From Shewanella insulae (GTDB lineage: Bacteria; Pseudomonadota; Gammaproteobacteria; Enterobacterales; Shewanellaceae), in the NCBI RefSeq assembly GCF_009831655.1, contig NZ_WRPA01000001.1, positions 186,001 to 250,000 on the forward strand: DNA of 64,000 nt. Reading direction: 5' to 3'. A program made the position numbers and the translations under genes. Below, piece after piece: positions 41,466 to 49,398 of the stretch (within the stretch, counting starts at the first letter, position 1; every line of letters starts with the position of its first letter). Below the pieces are notes generated by a model. It did no database searches, had not been told where the DNA came from, and saw nothing but the letters and a program-made list of their open reading frames with translations.

Positions 41466-41744
41466 AGTCAATCCTTTGCACTGCCAGAGGGAGAAAGATG
41501 CTGGCACAGCCTCTCTGACAAGATCCTAACTGCCGTGCGTCAGCCAGTGTGACTTAGAGTTGAGCACCTTGTAAAGCTATAAAGATAAGTCAACGATAAG
41601 GAGAAAGCGAAGGTGCCTTGTCTCTAGTCACCTCTTTATTATTGCCCATAACGGCGCCACCGGCTTAATTTACTCTTCCCTAAACTATTTATTTTGTATG
41701 CGAATGTGACGGGAAAACAATTAGCCCCGCCGGGATCGCAATCA
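41466..41744. other. Non-coding stretch between the HD-GYP and small lipoprotein genes
   Basis: This contains the HD-GYP promoter region. No clear motif is visible. Confidence 0.3.
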
Positions 41745-41789
41745 AAAGGCTTACAAATAGAAGGCTTTAAAGTAGAAGGCCTGTTAGTA
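41745..41789 (-). repeat. Three 15-bp tandem repeats across a stop codon
   Basis: Units AAAGGCTTACAAATA, GAAGGCTTTAAAGTA and GAAGGCCTGTTAGTA lie at the 3' end of the small lipoprotein gene. On the minus strand they cover its stop codon and continue the same frame as an AFY-type peptide theme broken by stops. Confidence 0.75.
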
Positions 41790-42020
41790 GAGTTCGGCCG
41801 GGATATCGTCTGGCGGCGTTATTTCATCTATGATCTCCCTATCAATCTCACGCTCTATGATGCGATCTTCTATCTCTCGCCGTGTTAGCTCATCTTCGAG
41901 GCGCTGGCAGTGAAAATCACAATAGCCGCCGCTGTTGTGTATGGTGTGGGTCGAGCCAGGATCGCTGCTTGCACAGGCGCTTAACAGTAAGATCGCGGCA
42001 AGGGTATATAGAGTCTTCAT
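41784..42020 (-). CDS. Small lipoprotein with charged coiled tail
   Basis: This 78-residue protein has a lipobox LLSAC (cysteine 16). A short stretch with two cysteines (GGYCDFHCQRLE) follows, then a highly charged Glu/Arg/Ile tail (RREIEDRIIEREIDREI) likely to form a coiled coil. No named family is recognised. The signal and lipobox make a real gene likely. Confidence 0.7.
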   Translation of the reverse strand: MKTLYTLAAILLLSACASSDPGSTHTIHNSGGYCDFHCQRLEDELTRREIEDRIIEREIDREIIDEITPPDDIPAELY

Positions 42021-42356
42021 AATCGCTCCTGTTCATCTATTCACTGGCAGCTATACAGGTGAGTCGCTCCCGATATGCCGTCGGTGAGACCGTAAAGAGG
42101 CATTGCTTGTGTTAAGTCAGCGAAGCAAATGCAGCCGTTAGGGGCATGATGCCGCAATGAGCGCGATACAATAAGTTAGGTTCTATGATGAAAACGGATA
42201 GGTACCAGATTCTTGTAAAAGCTGACAATGACGGGCGGTTGAGATAGCTGGCTAAGATTGGTCGAGAGGTGCATTGGCGTTTTCAAGTCACTTTAAGCTT
42301 TCTATATTATTGGTTTACTTTGGGTAAACTGGACTAGTCTTAGCAAACGGCTCTGT
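42021..42356. other. Non-coding stretch upstream of the RhlE gene
   Basis: The region contains an inverted repeat GTTTAC / GTAAAC at 42313-42329, about 28 bases upstream of the promoter -10. It could be an operator. Nothing else stands out. Confidence 0.4.
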
Positions 42357-42362
42357 TATACT
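42354..42362 (+). promoter_or_regulatory. Extended -10 promoter of the RhlE-type helicase gene
   Basis: TGTTATACT fits an extended -10 box (TGnTATACT), about 70 bases before the ATG; no good -35 is visible at the right spacing. Confidence 0.5.
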
Positions 42363-42431
42363 AGCGCGCCTCAAATACCAGCCACTTGATTGGCTGACGA
42401 TTATTGCCCTTGTGACCCTAAGAGAGAACCC

Positions 42432-43898
42432 ATGACCTTTGCAAATCTTGGCCTGTCAAATGCTGTGCTCACCAACCTTGAGCAACTTGGCTACAGCCAG
42501 CCAACGCCAATTCAGCAAGAAGCCATTCCCCTGGCGCTCAAGGGTAAAAATCTGATCGCGGCGGCGCAAACCGGCAGCGGTAAGACGGCGACTTTCGTGC
42601 TACCTATGATCTCGACCCTGATCCAGGGAAAGACGCAGCGTAAGAAGCGGGCGCGGGCGATCATTCTGGCGCCGACACGCGAGTTGGTGCTGCAGGTAAA
42701 CGATCGCATTGGCCAATATGGTAAAGGCTTAGGCCTGGTATCCATGGCCGTATACGGCGGCGTCGACGTGCAGGCGCAGAAGCAGCAGTTGATCGAGGGC
42801 GTGGATATCGTGGTAGCCACCCCGGGTCGTTTGCGGGATCTCTACACCCAGAGAGCGATCCGCTTCGATGAGGTGGAACTCCTGGTGCTCGATGAAGCCG
42901 ATCGCATGTTAGATATGGGCTTTATCGAGGATATCACCAAGATCTTAGATACCTTGCCAGAGGAGAGACAAAACCTGCTGTTTTCCGCCACCCTGTCTCG
43001 GCCGGTGCGCGAACTGGCAAAACAGGCGGTGCCTAAGGCGATCCATCTGTCGGTCACTAAGAATCAAGAGAGCCAGCCAGATATCGAGCAGTGGATCACC
43101 ACGGTCGATAAGGATAAGAAGTCGGCGCTGCTCAGTCAGCTGATTAAAGACAATGCCTGGCCCCAGGCGCTTATTTTTATCGAGACCAAACATGGCGCCG
43201 CCAAGCTGGTGAGTCAGCTGGAGAAGCGTGGCATTCAGGCCGAGTGTATTCACAGCGGTCGTACTCAGGCGGTACGAGAGCAGATCCTGGCAGACTTCAA
43301 GGCGGGTAAGATTGCCTACCTTATCTCCACCGGCATCTCGGCGCGCGGGATCGATATCGACAACCTGCCGTTGGTGATTAACTATGACCTGCCGTTTCCA
43401 GCCGATGAATATGTTCATCGTATCGGTCGTACCGGCCGTGCCGGCGCCAAGGGCGAGGCGATCTCCCTGGTGTCTAAGGATGACTTTAAGAATCTGTGCA
43501 TGATCGAGAGCCGCCTCGATCACCTTCTCGAGCGCCGAGAGATAGAAGGTTTCGCGCCAAGAAAACCTGTGCCCATCTCTATCCTTAACTATGTGCCCAA
43601 GGCCAAACGTGAGCAGGCGCAAGGTGAGAAGGGCGGTGAAGTGTCGGCTAGCCAAGGAGAGAAGGATTCTAAGGACGCTAAGGATAAACGTAGAGAGGGT
43701 AAACCAAGAGGTCAATCCAAGTCTCAAGCTAAGGCATCACCTTATAAAGGTAACTCTACAGACAGGAAGGCTAGGCCTGCTAAAGCTAAATCAGGAACGC
43801 CTGGTGATCGCGGCGGTAAAGATCAAAGGTCAGAGCGTAAGGTTGAACAAAAGCCAGCCTTTAATCCTTGGGTCGATAGCAGGCCTAGTGAGAAATAA
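42432..43898 (+). CDS. rhlE: DEAD-box RNA helicase, RhlE type
   Basis: This 488-residue ATP-dependent RNA helicase has all core motifs: Q-motif GYSQPTPIQQEAIP, AAQTGSGKT (Walker A), PTRELVLQV, VLDEADRMLDMG (DEAD), FSATLS, and HRIGRTGRAG (motif VI). The layout fits RhlE. A basic, low-complexity tail after about residue 400 (KDKRREGKPRGQSKSQAK) should bind RNA. RhlE proteins act in ribosome assembly and RNA decay, often in the cold. The ATG at 42432 has AGAGAG upstream; the longer frame starts at TTG. Confidence 0.93.
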   Translation: MTFANLGLSNAVLTNLEQLGYSQPTPIQQEAIPLALKGKNLIAAAQTGSGKTATFVLPMISTLIQGKTQRKKRARAIILAPTRELVLQVNDRIGQYGKGLGLVSMAVYGGVDVQAQKQQLIEGVDIVVATPGRLRDLYTQRAIRFDEVELLVLDEADRMLDMGFIEDITKILDTLPEERQNLLFSATLSRPVRELAKQAVPKAIHLSVTKNQESQPDIEQWITTVDKDKKSALLSQLIKDNAWPQALIFIETKHGAAKLVSQLEKRGIQAECIHSGRTQAVREQILADFKAGKIAYLISTGISARGIDIDNLPLVINYDLPFPADEYVHRIGRTGRAGAKGEAISLVSKDDFKNLCMIESRLDHLLERREIEGFAPRKPVPISILNYVPKAKREQAQGEKGGEVSASQGEKDSKDAKDKRREGKPRGQSKSQAKASPYKGNSTDRKARPAKAKSGTPGDRGGKDQRSERKVEQKPAFNPWVDSRPSEK

Positions 43899-43921
43899 GG
43901 TCTAAAGGCAGAAAAGGTAGA

Positions 43922-43946
43922 AGCCCTCAGATTGAGGGCTTTTTTA
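43922..43946 (+). terminator. Rho-independent terminator after the helicase gene
   Basis: AGCCCTCA / TGAGGGCT with a short loop is followed by TTTTTT. Confidence 0.92.
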
Positions 43947-44011
43947 CATCTGCAGAACTCCTTACAGATGTTTTTGATTGGCCTCTTTGTAGGGGTTCTG
44001 CGAGATCCTCT

Positions 44012-44625
44012 AACCTACATGGATGTTGGAGGGGATATTGAAGGTTGCACCTTCTAAGGTATTAAACGCCTGCCCGGCGAGGGTTGTGCAGATACCCTTG
44101 TGAGACGCCGCAAGTACGCTCCCTGTAGGCTCTACCGTGAGATCCCTGTCACGGAAGCTCACAAGTGTATCTACACTAGATATCTAACGTCTCTTCGATT
44201 TGAGGTCATCTGGTGTTCGAGGATTCTCGATTTTCAGCTTGTGGTGTTTGCCCGATTGCTTGTTGGGAAATGTTTGAAGGTCGTACCTTCATGGTAACCT
44301 ATCACCTGCGGTGGACTTATGTGCAGATACGCCTGTGACACGCTATGCGTCTTCTGACCTGAATGGATGTTGGGGAGGCAATTGAAGGTCATACCTTCAT
44401 GGCAACCTAACGCCTCCGGCGGGGGAATGTGCAAGCACTCTTTTGGCACGCCGACTTTTTGTCAAAGAGAGTTATCCCTGGAGGCTTCACGGCGGCACTG
44501 ACCTACATGGATGTAGGGAATGCCAAAAGATGTAGGGAACATATTTGGCCATGCCGCCGAGAGCCAAAAGTGTGCTTACACCCGTATCTCAACGCTTCTT
44601 CGATTGGAACTGATCTGGTTTGAAT
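44012..44625. repeat. Degenerate intergenic repeat module with three GAAGGT-nnn-ACCTTC hairpins
   Basis: Three units each carry GAAGGT-nnn-ACCTTC (44040-44054, 44276-44290, 44384-44398). Each is followed by a C(A)CCT-CGG-G segment and TGTGCA(A/G) about 30-40 bases on. ACCTACATGGATGTTGG or a variant recurs at 44013, 44357 and 44501. The two right ends share ATCT-AACG-(T)CTTCGATTTG-like blocks at about 44177 and 44584. No open frame explains it. Confidence 0.75.
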
Positions 44626-44792
44626 AGATTCAACTCTTTATTTTTTAGAGAGAAATCTTTGATTAAATGTGACCTGGCTTGTTGTATAGCCCCGACAAGA
44701 TAGATTAAAGTATCACCAATTAAGGACAGAGCTAGGCCAACTCGAATCAAGCATCGACTACGCCATTCAGGGAATGAAAAAGCCAACCACAT
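44589..44792 (-). CDS. Small hydrophobic ORF with near-perfect Shine-Dalgarno
   Basis: This 67-codon frame encodes a protein with a hydrophobic middle (CLIRVGLALSLIGDTLIYLV) and a basic tail (KPDQFQSKKR). Its ATG is preceded at eight bases by AAAGGAGGTGAT, almost the full anti-Shine-Dalgarno complement, which argues for translation. The last 12 codons run into the repeat module at 44584-44625, so the tail may have been captured from a repeat. The family is not recognised; it could be a toxin-like or membrane peptide, but nothing shows this. It could also be a decayed remnant. Confidence 0.45.
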   Translation of the reverse strand: MWLAFSFPEWRSRCLIRVGLALSLIGDTLIYLVGAIQQARSHLIKDFSLKNKELNLFKPDQFQSKKR

Positions 44793-44910
44793 GCGCCAAT
44801 CACCTCCTTTAGAAGATTACTCTGGCCCCACTTATTTACATGCTTGGTCTCCTACCTTACAAGGTAGCGTACCTTGCAAGGTCTCACTAATAAGTTGTTA
44901 TGTACTTAAT

Positions 44911-45252
44911 ATGGATAATTTAAAATATTTTTACAGCAACCCAATAAAAAAGCATAACGTTTCTAGTGATTCACCTGTTTCATTATGTAAAGATCAAGCT
45001 ATTGAGATTCTTTATGAAACTGTTGGTGATGAGCCGGGATGCTTTTTTGGTGTTATTAATAAAGCTGGTATTACTCTCCAATTTTATTTGAACGACTACG
45101 AAGATAATATTTGGTCTGAAATCCCTTTTCCTGAAAAAGGCGGTTCATATGGTACAATTTTATCTTTTGATGAGGTCGAGGAAATTGTTCGTAACCTCAA
45201 TGGTGACTTCAATTTATCAGAGTTTCCCAGCTTTGAATTTGAAGCTTGGTAA
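44911..45252 (+). CDS. Cassette-borne hypothetical protein (Imm1-like features)
   Basis: This 113-residue acidic, soluble protein starts MDNLKYFYSNPIKK and contains SDEVEE-like and GCFFGVINKAGITLQF segments, then WSEIPFPEKGG and LSFDEVEEIVRNL. The pattern resembles Imm1-type immunity proteins (beta-rich, with a 'L-F' and 'P-GG' theme), but that is weak. The AT-rich composition and codon use differ clearly from neighbours and point to horizontal gain. ATG 44911 is chosen because it lies 14 bases after the cassette boundary; the longer frame runs through non-coding DNA. A good ribosome-binding site is lacking, as in many cassettes. Confidence 0.6.
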   Translation: MDNLKYFYSNPIKKHNVSSDSPVSLCKDQAIEILYETVGDEPGCFFGVINKAGITLQFYLNDYEDNIWSEIPFPEKGGSYGTILSFDEVEEIVRNLNGDFNLSEFPSFEFEAW

Positions 45253-45258
45253 CACGTA

Positions 45259-45353
45259 CATAACAAGCGCTTCAACAAAGACAAATACTGGTTGGCTCCT
45301 ACGCTGCGCTTCGGATTATAGCCAACCAGCATTTGCCTGTTAAGAGGGTGTTG
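45259..45353 (+). other. attC-like recombination site
   Basis: The outer ends pair as TAACAAGCGCTTCAACA against TGTTAAGAGGGTGTTG. The inner stem is CAAATACTGGTTGGCT (45282-45297) against AGCCAACCAGCATTTG (45320-45335), 15 of 16 matching, with a variable loop of about 22 bases that contains CTGCGCTTCGG. This organisation of imperfect outer pairs plus a long inner stem is that of attC (59-be) sites of Vibrio/Shewanella-type chromosomal integrons. Confidence 0.7.
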
Positions 45354-45395
45354 ACATACAAGAGATTGGTATTTCAGACTGAATGAGTTGGTGTC

Positions 45396-45442
45396 CAAAG
45401 CGAGTAGGCTGAGCGTGGTTAATGTTCATTCTACTCGCTTTG
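45396..45442 (-). terminator. Inverted repeat / terminator after the exported GH13 gene
   Basis: CAAAGCGAGTAG (45396-45407) and CTACTCGCTTTG (45431-45442) form a perfect 12-bp inverted repeat with a 23-base loop, 28 bases after the stop of the amylase. The T run is short. Confidence 0.6.
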
Positions 45443-45469
45443 ATGTCTTGAAATGATGGGCTAGTAGGT

Positions 45470-47449
45470 TTATTTCTCTCCTACGACGAGCACCTTTGAC
45501 TCAAGTGGTGCTAGGTCGAGTGTGACTTGGCCTCCCTTCGTCGTTAGTGTCAGTGGCGTTTTAGGTTTCTCATCACTTAGCATCTCTCTTAGCGGGTAGT
45601 TGCCCGGAGCGAGTTGCCAGCGATTAATTAAAGCTGTGGGTAGCTCTAGGGTGAGGTGCTTTGCCTTGTCTTTAGCGAAGTTGCTGACGATGATGAGCCT
45701 TTGCTTGTCGTCGAAGCGGCTGAAGGCAAACAGGTCTGCGTCATAGCCCTTGTCTTGGGCTATGTTGGCTGTGTGCAAATCGCCATATTCACTGCTTAGG
45801 GCGCTGAGGCTGTGGCTGAGGTTTAGCAGCTTGGCGTAATAGGCTCGCAGACTCAGCTCCTCTTTTGATGACTGACCGCCGTCGAATTTACCCATGTTCA
45901 TAAAGCGCTGGTGGGCCGGCACGCCGATATAATCGAAGATGCTGGTGCGGCTCGGCTTACCAAAGCCTGCCTCTTCGCTGCCATCTTCGCCAACCTCCTG
46001 ACCGAAATAGAGCAGGGTGGGCGCCTGGCTCAAAGTGGTGGAGATCACCATGGCAGGCAGGGCGCTTTTGGGATCACCGGCAAATTCAGGACTGGCGATA
46101 CGCTGCTCGTCGTGGTTCTCCAGAAAATGCAGCATGTGCCCGGCGATGTCAGCAACGCTTTCGCGATCGCGCTCGATTGCTTGTGTCCCCGCCTTCCCCT
46201 GGATGATCGCCTTGAGGCTGTCGTAGAGTCCAACCTTGTCATAGAGGTAGTCCATCTTGCTCTGATGAATGTAGTCACGGTAGCGACTTGGGGTATAGAC
46301 CTCGGCGAGCAGCAGGGCATCTGGGTTCGTCTGTTTGATATTGCTGTTTAAGTAACTCCAGAAGGCAACCGGCACCATCTCGGCCATGTCATAGCGAAAA
46401 CCGTCGACGCCCTTGGCTAGCCAGTACTGGGCAATCTGGTTGAACTTATGCCAGGAGCTGGGGATGCTTTGCTTAGGCACCTGTTGCCAGAAGGCGTAAT
46501 GCTCGGCAACAGATTTGGTGGCAAAGCCCTTAGGCAACTGAGGATGATCTATGCTGCCATCTGGCTTGATGCCATAGTTGATCTTGACCGTCTCATACCA
46601 GTCGTTCTGATCTGGCTTGGCCGCGCGGGCACCATTACCCGTCCATTTGGCGGGGAACTCCTCGAACTTGCCATCGACGAGGGGATGGGCCTCGCCGCCG
46701 AGGGCCTTAAGGTCCTGGCTAAGATCTGGCACCTCGAAGGGCGTACCCGCCACATAATAGAAGTCGTTGTCTCTGGCGTAGGCTAGCCGAGTGTTGTCAT
46801 CAGCGCCGAAGTCGCTCACTCCTTGCGGGGCCGAAAGCGAGTGATAGCCGCGGGCCACATGGTTGGGGACTATGTCTATCACGACCTTCATCCCCGCGGC
46901 ATGGGTGCGGGCGATCAACGCCTCGAACTCCTCAAGGCGCTTGGCGGGATCGTCTGCCAGATCCGGGTTAACGTTATAGTAATCTTTCACCGCATAGGGG
47001 GAGCCCGCACGGCCCTTGACCACATCGGGATCGTCAATGCCGATACCATACTCACTATAGTCACCGACCAAGGCATGGTGGGGGATCCCCGTATACCAGA
47101 TATGGCTAACGCCTAAGGATTTGATGCTCTCTAGCGCCTTGGGTGTAAAGTCACTCATCTTGCCTACGCCGTTTTGCGCCTTGGTGCCCCAGGGGATGTT
47201 GGCGGTCTGGGTGTTACCGAAGAGACGGGTAAACACCTGATAGATGACAGGCTTAGTCACACATTTGCCGCACGTAGACTGCGCGTCAGTAGATTGGCCG
47301 CTAGCGGTTTTTGCATTATTTGCCGCCGCCATCTGGGGCAGGGCGAAGGTCTGGGCTGAGATCATCAGCGTGGCGCAACAAAGCGCGGCACTCAACTTAT
47401 TTAGCGGAATGTTTAAGGGCCTTTTCAAGTCGTGACGAGCACTAGTCAT
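45470..47449 (-). CDS. Exported GH13 alpha-amylase
   Basis: This 659-residue alpha-amylase family enzyme has a signal peptide (hydrophobic 18-36, cleavage near TFA-L), a (beta/alpha)8 barrel and a C-terminal beta domain. The nucleophile is the Asp in GFRYDMAE (about 353), the acid/base Glu is in LLLAEVYTP, and the third carboxylate is in FLENHDEQRI. VIDIVPNHV is conserved region I. Two cysteines (CGKC) near residue 60 could form a disulfide or bind metal. It degrades starch or long maltodextrins in the periplasm or outside. It overlaps the preceding amylase by 1 base (TAATG) and is last in the receptor-halogenase operon. Confidence 0.93.
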   Translation of the reverse strand: MTSARHDLKRPLNIPLNKLSAALCCATLMISAQTFALPQMAAANNAKTASGQSTDAQSTCGKCVTKPVIYQVFTRLFGNTQTANIPWGTKAQNGVGKMSDFTPKALESIKSLGVSHIWYTGIPHHALVGDYSEYGIGIDDPDVVKGRAGSPYAVKDYYNVNPDLADDPAKRLEEFEALIARTHAAGMKVVIDIVPNHVARGYHSLSAPQGVSDFGADDNTRLAYARDNDFYYVAGTPFEVPDLSQDLKALGGEAHPLVDGKFEEFPAKWTGNGARAAKPDQNDWYETVKINYGIKPDGSIDHPQLPKGFATKSVAEHYAFWQQVPKQSIPSSWHKFNQIAQYWLAKGVDGFRYDMAEMVPVAFWSYLNSNIKQTNPDALLLAEVYTPSRYRDYIHQSKMDYLYDKVGLYDSLKAIIQGKAGTQAIERDRESVADIAGHMLHFLENHDEQRIASPEFAGDPKSALPAMVISTTLSQAPTLLYFGQEVGEDGSEEAGFGKPSRTSIFDYIGVPAHQRFMNMGKFDGGQSSKEELSLRAYYAKLLNLSHSLSALSSEYGDLHTANIAQDKGYDADLFAFSRFDDKQRLIIVSNFAKDKAKHLTLELPTALINRWQLAPGNYPLREMLSDEKPKTPLTLTTKGGQVTLDLAPLESKVLVVGEK

Positions 47450-49386
47450 TATTTCGCATCCTCAATGGCTAACAGGGTAACGCCTTGTCCCTCGATTTGA
47501 AGGGTCTTATCCAGCGTAACGGTTTCGCCGCTGATCACATCTTGAGCCGTGCGGACATCGCCCAGCAGATCCCGGTAGCGCGATAAAGGTAACTCGACTG
47601 TTTTTTCCAATTTGTTGTAGATCACCATGAGGCGCGCCTTGTCGTTGCAATCCTGTTTGGCGCAGCGCATCTGCACATATACGCCATCCTGAGGCACATA
47701 GTGGCGCAGGCCGCCGCTGTGGATGAAGTCTGCCTGTTTGCGGAAGTTAAGCAGGGTGCGGGTAAAGCTCAGCATAGACTGTTGATCGTCACTCAGCCCT
47801 TTGTTATCAAAAACTGAGATGGCATCTCCCTGCCAACCACCGGGGAAGTCGGAGCGGGTGATGCCATCATTACGATCTTTTGTCGGGCTTTGCATCAAAA
47901 TTTCTGAGCCATAGAAGATCTGCGGAATGCGATTGCTGGTGAGCACATAGGCCAGTGCCATCTTGGTCAGGGCTAAGTTATCACCCAGCAGGCTGTAGAG
48001 GCGATTGGTGTCGTGATTGCCTTCGAACAACACAAGTTGCGTCGGGTCGGCATAGACCACATCGTTGGCGAGGAACTCATACAGGCGCATCATGCCTTCG
48101 CTCCAGCCTTCCTCTTCGCTCAGCGCCTTGATAAGGGTCTCATAGAGGGGGAAGTCCATCAGGCTCGGCAGCTCTGACTGATAGCCATCACTGTTGACCT
48201 TGCCCTTCTGCCAGTAGGAAACGGTTATTGGGTTACCCGTCCACTCTTCGCCGACGATGTTGAACTTTGGATACTCAGTCATGATGGCGCGGGTCCAATC
48301 GACCAGAAAATCCTTATCGGCGTAGGAGTAGGTGTCTTCGCGTATGCCGCTAAGCTGGGCGTATTCTACCCACCAGATGCTGTTTTGGATCAGGTAGTTG
48401 GCCAGCAGCGGTTGCTCCTGATTAAGATCTGGCATGGACTCCACAAACCAGCCCTGGCTGAAGTCGCGTTTGTCTTTGGCAACCGCGTAGGGGTCTTGCA
48501 GCGTGGTACGTCTGTGGGTGGTGAAGTCGATGGCAGGTGCATCTTGCGTCGAGGCTTGCTTTTTCAAGAAGCCATCGGGGCGATTGACCCAATCTTGGCT
48601 GGGCAGATCATCCATCCACCAGTGGTTAGAGCCGATATGGTTGACCACAACATCGGCGATAATGCCTATGCCTTTCTGTTTCGCCTCGATGGCCAGCTGG
48701 CGGTAATCGTCATTGCTGCCAAATCTTGGGTCGATGCGGTAGTGGTCGGTGACCGAGTAGCCGTGGTAGGAGTATTCGGCCTGGTTATTCTCGGTCAGTG
48801 GGTTGATCCACAGCTGAGTGACACCAAGGTCTGCCAGATAGTCCAGGCTATTGATGATCCCCTGAATGTCGCCGCCGTGACGGCCACCCGGATTGCTGCG
48901 ATCGGCTTGCTCTATCATGTCCGCCTGGTTGTCATTGGCGGGGTCGCCGTTAGCGAAACGATCCGGCGTGATGAGATAGATAACGTCTTTGTTGCTAAAG
49001 CCCTGGCGAGCCGCGCTACCCTTGTCGCGCTTGAGCAGATCGTAGGTAACGCTAAATTGCGCCTGGCCCGGTTGTTCGAATGTCAGCTCAAAGCTCTGTG
49101 CCTTAGCGCCTTGGGTGTCCAGGTTCACAAACAGGTAGTTGGGGTTCTCGGTCGTCTCGACGCCTTTAAGGGTCACGCCGTCAGCCTTGATGCTGACCTT
49201 GGCCTTGGCGATATCTTCGCCGTGAACCATCAGCTGTAGCTGACTGTGCTGCATGCCCGCCCACCAGTTGAGGGGCTCGATTCTAAGTGCCTGCTCTTCT
49301 GCGTTAGCCAAAAAAGGAAGTGTGACGGTGCCAACTGTGGCTAATGCACCTAAGGTGATACAGCGGGAGAGGTGAGAGAGTTTCAT
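47449..49386 (-). CDS. Exported GH13 cyclomaltodextrinase/neopullulanase-like enzyme
   Basis: This 645-residue enzyme has a signal peptide (GALATVGTVTLPFLANA) and an N-terminal beta domain (about 25-130) of the cyclomaltodextrinase type. The catalytic barrel carries ADVVVNHIG (region I), GIREDTYSYAD (nucleophile Asp, about 350), FNIVGEEW (acid/base Glu) and EGNHDTNRL (third Asp). Such enzymes open cyclodextrins and cut pullulan or short maltodextrins, most acting as dimers. AAGGAT lies six bases before the ATG. The stop overlaps the next start, so production of the two enzymes is coupled. Confidence 0.92.
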   Translation of the reverse strand: MKLSHLSRCITLGALATVGTVTLPFLANAEEQALRIEPLNWWAGMQHSQLQLMVHGEDIAKAKVSIKADGVTLKGVETTENPNYLFVNLDTQGAKAQSFELTFEQPGQAQFSVTYDLLKRDKGSAARQGFSNKDVIYLITPDRFANGDPANDNQADMIEQADRSNPGGRHGGDIQGIINSLDYLADLGVTQLWINPLTENNQAEYSYHGYSVTDHYRIDPRFGSNDDYRQLAIEAKQKGIGIIADVVVNHIGSNHWWMDDLPSQDWVNRPDGFLKKQASTQDAPAIDFTTHRRTTLQDPYAVAKDKRDFSQGWFVESMPDLNQEQPLLANYLIQNSIWWVEYAQLSGIREDTYSYADKDFLVDWTRAIMTEYPKFNIVGEEWTGNPITVSYWQKGKVNSDGYQSELPSLMDFPLYETLIKALSEEEGWSEGMMRLYEFLANDVVYADPTQLVLFEGNHDTNRLYSLLGDNLALTKMALAYVLTSNRIPQIFYGSEILMQSPTKDRNDGITRSDFPGGWQGDAISVFDNKGLSDDQQSMLSFTRTLLNFRKQADFIHSGGLRHYVPQDGVYVQMRCAKQDCNDKARLMVIYNKLEKTVELPLSRYRDLLGDVRTAQDVISGETVTLDKTLQIEGQGVTLLAIEDAK

Positions 49387-49398
49387 CTAGGTATCCTT

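Larger units (their letters stand above)
44897..45353 (+). mobile_element. Solitary integron-type gene cassette (outside an integron)
   Basis: A boundary-like GTTATGT (44897) is followed 14 bases later by a gene, and the unit ends in an attC-like site (45259-45353). Size (about 455 bp), orientation and base composition fit a gene cassette. No integrase gene or second attC is visible in the window. The left boundary is approximate. Confidence 0.6.

Noticed and set aside
42945..43727. A 260-codon minus-strand open frame opposite the RhlE-type helicase gene
   Set aside because: Antisense shadow of a conserved helicase; no start signal or domain.
44100..44297. A 65-codon open frame inside the repeat module
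   Set aside because: No ribosome-binding site or protein-like pattern; it is explained by the repeat.
48385..49239. A 284-codon plus-strand open frame opposite the exported GH13 gene
   Set aside because: It is antisense to an enzyme with intact catalytic motifs and has no recognised domain.
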